This document shows, piece by piece, positions 1-5,216 of a stretch of DNA of 8,552 nucleotides. Within the stretch, counting starts at the first letter, position 1. Every line of letters starts with the position of its first letter. Source of the stretch: Bacillota bacterium (lineage in GTDB: Bacteria > Bacillota > Clostridia > Acetivibrionales > DSM-1351). The position numbers and the translations under genes were made by a program. Location of the stretch: assembly GCA_023412635.1 (NCBI GenBank), contig JAEYNI010000355.1, positions 1-8,552 on the forward strand. Direction: 5' to 3'. The notes below the pieces were generated by a model. That model saw only the letters and a list, made by a program, of their open reading frames with translations. It was not told where the DNA came from and did no database searches.

Positions 1-295
1 ATTTTTCCACCTGCTTGACGGTCCAGTCCTGTACGAAATAATTTGAGTCAAACACAGCGCCAAGATTTTCTTTTATCCTATTCTGATCTTCTATACTATC
101 CATTCCTAGAATCTTTATATCGCCGGCGGATTTCTTCAGCATGTTCAGCATAAGTTTAATTGTGGTGGTTTTACCGGCTCCGTTGGGGCCTATTAATCCC
201 ATTACATAGCCCTCAGGTAATGAAAAGCTTATATTGTCCAGTGTAAAAGTATTGAATTCCTTACATAACCCGTTAATTACTACTGCATCACTCAT
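1..295 (-). CDS. ABC transporter ATP-binding protein, 3' part missing (window edge)
   Basis: The first 98 codons of an ABC-transporter ATPase, which would hydrolyse ATP at the inner face of the membrane to power an export or bacitracin/YtrB-like transporter. The start ATG (295-293) is followed by an N-terminal beta-sheet region and a perfect Walker A motif, GPNGAGKTT, at residues 36-44. A typical post-Walker segment follows (KILGMD, then a Q-loop region reading AVFDSNYF). Signature and Walker B motifs lie beyond the left edge, so this is a partial gene by position, not a broken one. Its ATG overlaps the stop codon of the upstream GntR regulator as ATGA, so the two are translationally coupled in one operon. 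A YtrA-type regulator directly before an ABC ATPase is the standard arrangement of ytr-like operons. The exported substrate cannot be told. Confidence 0.93.
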   Translation of the reverse strand, partial: MSDAVVINGLCKEFNTFTLDNISFSLPEGYVMGLIGPNGAGKTTTIKLMLNMLKKSAGDIKILGMDSIEDQNRIKENLGAVFDSNYFVQDWTVKQVEK

Positions 296-672
296 TTTTC
301 TTCCTCCTCCATAAGTATTCTCAGCATCTTTATCAGTTCTTCGCCATCTACGCCTGCTCTCCTGGCCGACTTTATTGCTGCGTTGAGGTTATCTTCAGTT
401 TCCCTGAGTAATTGTTCCCGGATTAGCTCTGAGCCTCTTCCCATAACATAGCAACCCTTACCCTGGACGTTTGTCACGTAACCTTCCTGTTCCAGTTCGG
501 TATATGCGCGAGTAGTTGTGAGAACACTGATTTTCAAATCCTTGGCTAGCTGCCTCAATGATGGAAGCAGTTCATTTTCTTCAATTTCTCCAGATAAAAT
601 AGAACTCTTTATCTGGTCCTTTATTTGTTCATATATTGGTAATCCGGATGTATTCGAAATAATTATTTTCAC
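292..672 (-). CDS. GntR-family transcriptional regulator, YtrA subfamily
   Basis: A 126-residue repressor. Residues about 8-75 form the GntR winged helix, seen in the segments PIYEQIKDQIKSSILSGEI, LPSLRQLAKDLKISVLTTTR and YVTNVQGKGCYV. After it comes only a short helical tail of about 45 residues, which is the size and plan of the YtrA subfamily; FadR- or HutC-type members carry a large effector domain instead. The start is GTG at 672-670, with GGAGG at 683-679 six bases upstream. The stop TGA (294-292) overlaps the ATG of the ABC ATPase. YtrA proteins usually repress their own ABC-transporter operon and are relieved by cell-wall-active compounds. The palindromes overlapping its promoter (692-748) fit autorepression. 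The regulator class is very secure; the inducer is unknown. Confidence 0.93.
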   Translation of the reverse strand: MKIIISNTSGLPIYEQIKDQIKSSILSGEIEENELLPSLRQLAKDLKISVLTTTRAYTELEQEGYVTNVQGKGCYVMGRGSELIREQLLRETEDNLNAAIKSARRAGVDGEELIKMLRILMEEEEK

Positions 673-691
673 TAAAAACCTCCGCTTTAAA

Positions 692-748
692 TGTATATGC
701 TGTTATATATGTTACATATACAGTATATACACACTAGACAGTACTGTC
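692..748. promoter_or_regulatory. Nested palindromes, probable GntR operator
   Basis: Three dyads cover the promoter. TGTATATGCTGT (692-703) and ACAGTATATACA (720-731) match as inverted repeats at 11 of 12 positions, and the right arm covers the -10. Between them ATATGT-T-ACATAT (707-719) is a perfect palindrome over the start region. GACAGTACTGTC (737-748) is a perfect 12-bp palindrome over the -35. Binding there would block polymerase, as expected of an autorepressing YtrA protein. Which dyad is the true operator cannot be decided by eye. Confidence 0.6.
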
Positions 749-750
749 AA
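722..750 (-). promoter_or_regulatory. Sigma-A promoter of the gntR-ABC operon
   Basis: On the minus strand TTGACA (750-745) is separated by 17 bp from TATACT (727-722), close to the vegetative consensus. Initiation would fall near 715, leaving a leader of about 40 nt before the GTG start. Confidence 0.8.
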
Positions 751-757
751 TATTAGT

Positions 758-789
758 ATAAAAAACAATCCTGCCTCAGCAGCAGGATT
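758..789 (-). terminator. Intrinsic terminator after the PF06541 membrane protein
   Basis: An 8-bp perfect stem AATCCTGC/GCAGGATT (767-774 with 782-789) with a 7-nt loop is followed on the minus strand by a G and six T. It lies about 50 bp past the stop at 841 and just before the next operon's promoter, so it insulates the two transcription units. Confidence 0.8.
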
Positions 790-840
790 ATCATGGTAGC
801 AGCATTATCATGGTATGTGCTTAGTTACGTATCTATTTTT

Positions 841-1740
841 TTACCTTTTGCTTAACTCTTTAAGGGCCTCCCGTAAATGTCCAAGTTGAACGTTATATCT
901 AACACTCCGCATACCTGGGAAGGCTTTGATTAACCTGTGACCGCTTCCTTTTTTAGCAGTGAGTTCCTCAAATTTGTCCCGGAGCTTTTTGTTCAGTTCG
1001 TTCTTACTGTCTTCCAGTCTATTATGTATACTTGATTTGCTTTCTTCCAGCTTTGTAGTTAAATTTAGCTTTCCTAGTTCAATTTTTTGATTAATACCGG
1101 CTTTGCCTTCTTCAATTATGTTTTTTAATTTATCAAAGCTTTTTAGAAAATCCTGCTCGTTGAACCATTCCTGAATATCGTTATTCTTGCGAAGTTCCTC
1201 GGTAAACTCATACAGTCTTCTTAACCTTTCATTGAGATCCACGAGAGTATTAAGAGTAAAAATACAATCCACAATAAACCCAGCCGCAATTCCAAAACAC
1301 AGTATGTTCAGATAAAAGTAAGGTATACTGCTTACAAGGAATTCAATCCCAGGATGGATAACCTTTATGAGCAATACTCCCATAATTCCGAAATAAATAG
1401 AATTTTTTAAGCAGACACGACCCTCCAGATTAAACTTCTTATTGCTGTAATCCCACCATCTTGTACCGAAGAAAGTCTCAAGCAGCCAGCCCGTTATATA
1501 TTCAACGGTGCTCGTAATCACCATACTGCTTAAAAATATAATAGGAATACTATAAGCTATTGGGCTTAGGAGGCAAAGGATAAAAAGGGCTCCAAAACCA
1601 TATACTGGACAGACCGGCCCCGCTAAAAACCCCCTGTTTACGATTTTTCTTGATAAAATTGAACAGTAAACAACTTCACATAACCATCCAACAAAGCTGT
1701 AAATAGTAAAATAAACTATCAATTTTTCTATTTCCTGCAA
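841..1740 (-). CDS. Polytopic membrane protein, PF06541 (CmpB / putative ABC-transporter type IV) family
   Basis: A 299-residue protein with about five hydrophobic segments in its first 165 residues. It carries the hallmarks of the PF06541 family: YSFVGWLCEVVYCS near the N-terminus, then NRGFLAGPVCPVYGFGA, then EYITGWLLETFFGTRWWDYS. Members are common in Clostridia; the family name suggests transport but no reaction is established. After the membrane part a charged, Lys/Glu-rich tail of about 130 residues is predicted to be helical or coiled coil and cytoplasmic. I chose the TTG at 1740-1738 because AGGGGG (1753-1748) lies seven bases upstream. A GTG at 1770 would add ten residues but has no ribosome binding site. 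The gene stands alone, ends at a terminator, and no clear promoter is visible upstream. Family assignment is good; function is unknown. Confidence 0.85.
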   Translation of the reverse strand: MQEIEKLIVYFTIYSFVGWLCEVVYCSILSRKIVNRGFLAGPVCPVYGFGALFILCLLSPIAYSIPIIFLSSMVITSTVEYITGWLLETFFGTRWWDYSNKKFNLEGRVCLKNSIYFGIMGVLLIKVIHPGIEFLVSSIPYFYLNILCFGIAAGFIVDCIFTLNTLVDLNERLRRLYEFTEELRKNNDIQEWFNEQDFLKSFDKLKNIIEEGKAGINQKIELGKLNLTTKLEESKSSIHNRLEDSKNELNKKLRDKFEELTAKKGSGHRLIKAFPGMRSVRYNVQLGHLREALKELSKR

Positions 1741-2102
1741 ATGGACTCCCCCTAACTTAAATTGGTTCACATTTTTGTTTAAAAATTATTGTAAATATAA
1801 GATTGGGCATTAACGCTTTATAACTCCACTTGCTGACACTGGATACCAGTTGCTGATTAACTCGCGGGAAAATCAAAAATTTCGTACGATAATACTATTT
1901 TACCATTATTTTAGTATATTTGCTTAGGTATGCTTAGGTTTATATTAGAATGTTGCACTGGAAATCTGGCTTCAAAATTGGGCTTGGGGAGAGAGGGCAG
2001 GAGAATAGCTTCGTCAGCCTTACTTGAAATATTGCCTGACACTATACCTTTAAAAATGCTGGGTAAAGCCACTTAAACATACTAAGTAAAAAGGAGGGAG
2101 GA

Positions 2103-2144
2103 ATGCAGAATAAATATTTGAGCAAAAAAGGACCGGCTTTTTAG
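2103..2144 (+). CDS. Tiny ORF (13 aa) behind a very strong Shine-Dalgarno
   Basis: AAGGAGG (2091-2097) stands five bases before ATG 2103, followed by 13 codons, MQNKYLSKKGPAF, and a TAG (2142-2144). The stop falls inside the loop of the hairpin at 2133-2150. The ribosome binding site is about as good as any in the window, yet no promoter is obvious and the peptide matches nothing I recognise. It could be a leader or small peptide, or the 5' stub of a deleted gene whose start signals survived. Confidence 0.3.
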   Translation: MQNKYLSKKGPAF

Positions 2145-2152
2145 GGCCGGCT
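2131..2152 (-). terminator. Possible weak terminator-like hairpin
   Basis: CCGGC (2133-2137) pairs with GCCGG (2146-2150), extendable by one G-U pair. On the minus strand the hairpin is followed by TCC and six T. There is no obvious minus-strand gene to terminate, so this may be a relic or a block against antisense readthrough. Confidence 0.35.
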
Positions 2153-2268
2153 ATAGTTATTGTTAAGGGTATTTCATATAGCTATTATATAACGGATATA
2201 AAGATATTTCACTGTTAATAGCTGCGTAAAGAGGGATTTAATGCCTTTAAGATTATGACAGTTTATTA

Positions 2269-2297
2269 TTGACAAGTACTTGGGTCTAATGTAAAAT
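2269..2297 (+). promoter_or_regulatory. Promoter of the tRNA-Ser gene
   Basis: A perfect -35, TTGACA (2269-2274), lies 17 bp before TAAAAT (2292-2297). Transcription would start near 2304, giving a leader of about 30 nt that opens with the perfect palindrome CGGCTTAAGCCG (2305-2316) before mature tRNA position 1. Confidence 0.75.
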
Positions 2298-2335
2298 ATA
2301 AAAGCGGCTTAAGCCGTAACTAAATATTTATATGT

Positions 2336-2426
2336 GGAGAGATGGCTGAGCTGGTCTAAGGCGCACGACTGGAAATCGTGTGAGGTTTAACCGCCTCCGA
2401 GAGTTCGAATCTCTCTCTCTCCGCCA
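2336..2426 (+). tRNA. tRNA-Ser (anticodon GGA), CCA encoded
   Basis: A complete class II tRNA of 91 nt. The acceptor stem GGAGAGA (2336-2342) pairs with TCTCTCC (2416-2422). The anticodon arm is CACGA, loop CTGGAAA, TCGTG, with anticodon GGA at 2371-2373. There is a long variable arm as serine tRNAs require. The T arm is GAGAG-TTCGAAT-CTCTC (2399-2415), then discriminator G and encoded CCA (2424-2426). It reads UCC and UCU serine codons. Its 3' half, from the anticodon loop on, is the target of the island to the right: a 58-bp degenerate copy recurs at 5217-5274, while this left copy keeps the gene functional. Confidence 0.97.
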
Positions 2427-2427
2427 C

Positions 2428-2701
2428 GGCGCTTGTGTTTTCTGCGGAAAACACAAGCGTTTTTTGTATAACAAAAAACGCGAAGCGCCTTACGGGCGAG
2501 ACCAGTCTCCCCGTAGTCCCCTCTGGCCTCCCGGCGGGGTAAAACCGGAAAGGGATTTGATTCCCGGTGCTGCAGGTAAGCAAGAAATTGCTTCATAATG
2601 AGACCTGAACGGCCTTTATAGCGAGCGTAGGAGCCCGGCACCGTAAGTGTAGTGAGCGGTGGGCGTCATTAGCATGCAAAGCATGCGGGAATCTCTCTCT
2701 C
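2428..2701 (+). ncRNA. GC-rich, highly structured segment downstream of tRNA-Ser (possible RNA element or repeat)
   Basis: This roughly 270-bp segment is strikingly richer in G and C than its surroundings and packed with complementary arms. Examples are GGCGCTT/AAGCGCC (2428-2434 with 2483-2489), TACGGG/CCCGTA (2491-2496 with 2510-2515) with an inner GAGA/TCTC, CCCC/GGGG (2518-2521 with 2536-2539), and CGGTGC/GCACCG (2565-2570 with 2638-2643). Further in are CAGGT/ACCTG (2573-2577 with 2603-2607), a perfect AAGCAA-GAAA-TTGCTT hairpin (2578-2593) with a GNRA-type loop, and GCATGC-AAA-GCATGC (2672-2686). No reading frame here looks like protein. It ends in GAATCTCTCTCTC (2689-2701), a copy of 2407-2419 in the tRNA. 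In an AT-rich genome such an island usually marks structured RNA or a palindromic repeat family; I do not recognise the family. Confidence 0.4.
2430..2465 (+). terminator. Strong intrinsic terminator after tRNA-Ser
   Basis: A 13-bp perfect stem, CGCTTGTGTTTTC (2430-2442) with GAAAACACAAGCG (2447-2459), loop TGCG, then six T (2460-2465). It begins three bases after the CCA end. Its GCG and T-tract can pair instead with the following ACAAAAAACGC (2471-2481), so it overlaps a second hairpin. Confidence 0.9.
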
Positions 2702-2764
2702 GTCAATAGCATGGGCTTTCAGGAATTCTGAGAGCCACTTTGCGTTTATAGTTTTTCAACATTC

Positions 2765-2794
2765 TTCTAACACTCGGTTTATTTCTAACAAATC
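2765..2794 (+). repeat. Left arm-type repeats (TTCTAAC)
   Basis: TTCTAACACT (2765-2774) and TTCTAACAAATC (2783-2794), 18 bp apart, both recur exactly inside the right end. Same-orientation short repeats just inside both ends of an element are typical integrase arm-binding sites. Confidence 0.55.
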
Positions 2795-2799
2795 TAATA

Positions 2800-2964
2800 T
2801 TATACAGCTGTAAATAGCTTATTAATTTTATTTGCCGTATTCTTTTTCATTTCAGCATCAACATGAGTATAAATATTAGCTGTAATTGAAATATCACTAT
2901 GGCCAAGCCATATTTGAATTTCTTTTAGACTTAAACCGTTTTTAATTAAAAAGCTTTGTAAGTC
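2800..2964 (-). pseudogene. Tyrosine recombinase (integrase), C-terminal remnant
   Basis: Fifty-four codons ending at TAA (2802-2800) give an unmistakable integrase C-terminus: KNGLSLKEIQIWLGHSD followed by ISITANIYTHV. The catalytic histidine sits in LGH and the nucleophile tyrosine in IYTH. Upstream the frame reads DLQSFLIKN where intact proteins have a D-L-R-H-S box, so the second catalytic arginine and its flank are deleted. A TAG (2967-2965) closes the frame just before it, and the remaining 300 or so residues are absent. The fragment lies between the left arm-type repeats and the cargo, on the strand pointing towards the tRNA. It is plausibly the remains of the enzyme that inserted this island at tRNA-Ser. 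Confidence 0.82.
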
Positions 2965-3061
2965 CTAGTTAATAAGTGTTTATTAATGTGTAAATTAGCT
3001 ATTTTACAAGTTTACTTAAATACACTATTGCCATAATGTAAATCTTCACGGTTTTATATAA

Positions 3062-3180
3062 TTATTCGCTTAAAAGACCAATATTATTAAGTTCTTCTAA
3101 TAATCTATGTATTTCATCTTGTTCTTTTTAAACAAATTCCTAAATAACTGCTGACGAACTTGTATAATCAAACCATTTGG
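3062..3180 (-). pseudogene. Frameshifted tail of an unidentified small gene
   Basis: Minus-strand codons before TAA (3064-3062) read EIHRLLEELNNIGLLSE, which looks like real helical protein. They continue upstream into VRQQLFRNLFKK only if one base is added in the A run near 3127. The combined C-terminal fragment is preceded by nothing recognisable and is probably debris of island decay. It may instead be chance in AT-rich sequence. Confidence 0.25.
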
Positions 3181-3208
3181 CTTTATATATTTATTTGAGC
3201 ATAATAAT

Positions 3209-3237
3209 AAAGGAATCATTTTTGAAATAATTCCTTT
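3209..3237 (-). terminator. Terminator-like hairpin after the two-gene cargo operon
   Basis: Read on the minus strand, AAAGGAAT pairs with ATTCCTTT, then one wobble pair and ATTT/AAAT, giving about 13 bp around a three-base loop. It starts nine bases past the stop of the HEPN-like gene. The following sequence is only moderately T-rich (ATTATTATG), so termination may be partial. Confidence 0.55.
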
Positions 3238-3245
3238 AACTTTGT

Positions 3246-3995
3246 TTATGCAATACTCTCGGTAAATGCAATCCCTTTTGGTGTAAGGACACAATAGCCA
3301 TCCTGTCTATATTCTATAAACCTTTCTGAGTGAAGCGGACGCAATATCCTTGCCTTGAACATCGACAAGGAAGAATATTCTACCCACTTGCATAACTTCG
3401 TATCTTCAATAGGTTGACTATTATAGTAAAGAAGCAATATAACTTGGTTTCTCTTATTCATTCTATGGTCGAGCACCCTTTGGGTTTCTCCATCTTCGAA
3501 AATAACAGGCAGTTTCTTTTGAACGATAGAATCTATAATCCTTTGACATTCTTCTGGTGGAATAGTCGAAACTTGCCTAAGAATCTCGGCTATAATCCAA
3601 TCGCACGAAGAAACAATATACGTACTGTCCATTATATTAGCACCCACAAGGGACAAATGTCCTACACCCCTTTTATTTCTCAGGTTATATATTGAACGTA
3701 ACATTCTGGGAATATGAAGTCTAAAGGCTTCATCTCCAGTTCCAGCGTTTTCGTACCTTCTCATTTCAACATCATTAAAATTGTTAAGGTTTTTTCCAAT
3801 TGGGATTGTTGTATTAAATAACTCTATTTCCAAAATCCTTCTTACACACTCTACGAAAAAACCACCTTCAAGTTCACTTGGTTTAAACTTACCAAGGTGA
3901 AAATTTTCCTTCATTTCAGTATAACTTTTGATTAGTGCTTCTACTATATCAGTCGGGTATTTTGCTTTTAGTTGTTCATCTACAATATTTATCAT
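3246..3995 (-). CDS. HEPN-like protein with C-terminal winged helix (candidate defence effector)
   Basis: A 249-residue protein I cannot place in a named family. Residues 95-115 read IPRMLRSIYNLRNKRGVGHL; R106-N107-x5-H113 fits the R-x(4-6)-H signature of HEPN ribonucleases, with the polar residue usual after the arginine, in a helix-rich setting. The 'RNxxGxGH' look is like the Abi_C abortive-infection domain. A helix that follows (DWIIAEILRQVS) fits the fold. Residues about 180-249 look like a winged helix: VILLLYYNSQPIEDTKL, then FKARILRPLHSERFIEY and VLTPKGIAF. The start ATG 3995 has GAGG (4006-4003) seven bases upstream, and that site contains the upstream gene's stop codon, so the two are coupled. 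Expected action is RNA cleavage under partner control; this is inference from the motif and island setting. An alternative is a non-catalytic DNA- or RNA-binding regulator. Confidence 0.7.
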   Translation of the reverse strand: MINIVDEQLKAKYPTDIVEALIKSYTEMKENFHLGKFKPSELEGGFFVECVRRILEIELFNTTIPIGKNLNNFNDVEMRRYENAGTGDEAFRLHIPRMLRSIYNLRNKRGVGHLSLVGANIMDSTYIVSSCDWIIAEILRQVSTIPPEECQRIIDSIVQKKLPVIFEDGETQRVLDHRMNKRNQVILLLYYNSQPIEDTKLCKWVEYSSLSMFKARILRPLHSERFIEYRQDGYCVLTPKGIAFTESIA

Positions 3996-4004
3996 TTAAG
4001 TACC

Positions 4005-4607
4005 TCATACAGCGAGCGAATTAAGTAACTCTTTAGCTTTATTCCTACCTGGAGAAGTTAACTTAATTGTTTTATTTCTTGTACGGGGCTTACCATTAAC
4101 AATAAATAAGTCTTTATGGGTATTGAAGTATTGATTAAAATTTGATGCATCTAAACATGCATTATCACGACACAGCTCCCTTAACTCTTCGGTACTTATT
4201 TCCGATTGGCCATAGAACTCTTTAGCAAGGCAATACAGAAGTGAGTACTGAATCTGTTTATCAGCATTACCACCCTTTATTTTCTTTGTAATTATTGTGA
4301 AGTTATTGTCTTCAGTATGAATTACAGAATCCACTACTTCCTTATCAATTCCAAAGAATGTCTTATATTTATCAAATATCTTATTAGTATGTTGATTTCC
4401 TACAATCTGAGTAGTGATAATTTGTGAGGGTATTTCAGATTGTGCCGTTTTCTCCTCAATTAACTCTAATTCAGTAGTAATTGGTGTGCTGAGTATAACG
4501 TCTTTTAACCATTCCATTTGGGTACTTACAAAAGTCTCAGAGCCTTCCAATTCTATAATCCGTTCCTTAAGGTCAATACGAATTTTGGTGCTTGTGCTTC
4601 CTTCCAT
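4005..4607 (-). CDS. Partner protein of the HEPN-like gene: EGSE-type N-terminal domain plus C-terminal winged helix
   Basis: A 200-residue protein of unknown function, first gene of the cargo operon. The N-terminus, KIRIDLKERIIELEGSETFV (8-27), is a short beta-rich pattern I associate with uncharacterised bacterial and archaeal proteins. A poorly conserved linker (40-75) follows. Residues about 118-200 form a probable winged helix: QYSLLYCLAKEFYG, ISTEELRELCRD, FNQYFNTHKDLFIV, then KTIKLTSPGRNKAKELL. I start at ATG 4607 because AGGAGG (4621-4616) lies eight bases upstream; a GTG at 4643 would add twelve residues, has no ribosome binding site and would put the real one inside the gene. Its TGA (4007-4005) lies within the ribosome binding site of the next gene, nine bases before that ATG. 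Tight coupling in this order suggests an antitoxin, sensor or adaptor for the HEPN-like protein. That role is inference. Confidence 0.7.
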   Translation of the reverse strand: MEGSTSTKIRIDLKERIIELEGSETFVSTQMEWLKDVILSTPITTELELIEEKTAQSEIPSQIITTQIVGNQHTNKIFDKYKTFFGIDKEVVDSVIHTEDNNFTIITKKIKGGNADKQIQYSLLYCLAKEFYGQSEISTEELRELCRDNACLDASNFNQYFNTHKDLFIVNGKPRTRNKTIKLTSPGRNKAKELLNSLAV

Positions 4608-4658
4608 ATATATATCCTCCTGCTGAAAAATTATATTTGCCACCCAACATGTGCGGAA

Positions 4659-4677
4659 TTAGATAAATAATATCTAA
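4659..4677. promoter_or_regulatory. Inverted repeat upstream of the cargo operon, possible operator
   Basis: TTAGATA (4659-4665) and TATCTAA (4671-4677) are perfect 7-bp inverted arms with a 5-bp spacer, about 52 bp before the ATG at 4607. Both encoded proteins carry winged-helix-like domains, so autoregulation is possible. I could not fix the promoter itself. Confidence 0.35.
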
Positions 4678-4750
4678 ACTTATGTATTCGACGTTATATT
4701 TTAAAATCCTTCAATATATGGCTTTTTCTGTAATTAAAAAATCCATCTGA

Positions 4751-4954
4751 AAAGCACGGATATATAGAAATCAAGGCAATGGAAACAGAATATCATTTAG
4801 CTATTTTTTAGGAAGTTTCTTTTCAAAATTAATAATCTCTACAGCACTTGTTGGTATTGGATTAGTAATGGTAGGATTCACCAAAAAAAACAAGGATACA
4901 TCACATAATTGTAAAAACAATTGTTATAAAAAAGGGGGAGTAAAGTTTAAATAA
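4751..4954 (+). pseudogene. Remnant of a small single-pass membrane protein
   Basis: An open frame on the plus strand encodes SYFLGSFFSKLIISTALVGI followed by GLVMVGFTKKNKD and a Cys/Lys-rich tail, ending at TAA (4952-4954). One hydrophobic helix followed by positive charges is protein-like. However, the frame has no ATG, GTG or TTG before the helix and begins right after a TGA. The only nearby ATG (4779) is in another frame and closes after ten codons. It is best read as a truncated or frameshifted relic inside the island; a start at an unusual codon is possible but unsupported. Confidence 0.3.
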
Positions 4955-5057
4955 TCTTGATATAGGTTATTAAGATAAATTGGAGTAAATAGATTTAGTA
5001 GATTATTTAGATTTCTGAAAATAAACAAACATTTTATACTATTGATATTGAAATAAC

Positions 5058-5095
5058 TTCTAACAAATCTTCTAACACTTTTTAATTTTCTAACC
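5058..5095 (+). repeat. Right arm-type repeats (TTCTAAC), three copies
   Basis: TTCTAACAAATC (5058-5069), TTCTAACACT (5070-5079) and TTCTAACC (5088-5095), all in one orientation. The first two are exact copies of the repeats inside the left end. They stand about 120 bp inside the tRNA remnant, the usual place for integrase arm sites. Confidence 0.55.
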
Positions 5096-5133
5096 ATTAT
5101 GGTATAAGTGTTTGAAAAAATATACATAAATAA

Positions 5134-5151
5134 AAGCCTCAAACAAGGCTT
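5134..5151 (-). terminator. Weak hairpin with T-rich flank near the island's right end
   Basis: AAGCCT/AGGCTT (5134-5139 with 5146-5151) with a 6-nt loop. On the minus strand it is followed by TTATTTATG. It might stop minus-strand transcription entering the island, but the stem is short. Confidence 0.3.
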
Positions 5152-5216
5152 AAATAAAGGGTTTGAATAATGAAAGATATAGTCAAATAATCTTAAATAA
5201 GAAATGAAGCGTAACT

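Larger units (their letters stand above)
1771..2268. other. Intergenic stretch without a recognisable gene
   Basis: About 500 bp between the membrane-protein gene and the tRNA promoter. It holds a short tandem repeat TGCTTAGGT (1920-1929 and 1930-1939), the tiny SD-preceded ORF at 2103 and a GC hairpin at 2133-2150. No longer reading frame shows protein-like character on either strand. Upstream sequence for the minus-strand gene must lie here, but I see no convincing -35/-10 pair. Confidence 0.5.
2407..2701 (+). repeat. 13-bp direct repeat of the tRNA tail flanking the GC-rich segment
   Basis: GAATCTCTCTCTC occurs at 2407-2419 inside the tRNA T arm/acceptor and again at 2689-2701, 282 bp apart, with different flanks afterwards. 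It suggests that the GC-rich segment is itself an insertion at the tRNA 3' end. The repeat is partly simple CT sequence, so chance or slippage is possible. Confidence 0.45.

Noticed and set aside
518..799. Plus-strand frame opposite the GntR gene and its promoter
   Set aside because: It is antisense to a well supported gene and crosses its promoter and a terminator.
2356..2641. Open frames on both strands across the tRNA and the GC-rich segment
   Set aside because: They read through the tRNA gene, its terminator and hairpin arms. The peptides (for example RFELSEAVKPHTISSRAP) are the familiar false translations of antisense serine tRNA.
3097..3294. 65-codon minus-strand frame overlapping the end of the HEPN-like gene
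   Set aside because: Its start lies inside the HEPN-like gene in another frame, it has no ribosome binding site, and it reads through the terminator hairpin. Only its tail may be old coding debris, listed separately.
3414..3695. Plus-strand frame opposite the HEPN-like gene
   Set aside because: Antisense shadow without a ribosome binding site or protein-like pattern.
4414..4626. Plus-strand frame opposite the partner gene
   Set aside because: Antisense shadow of the partner gene.
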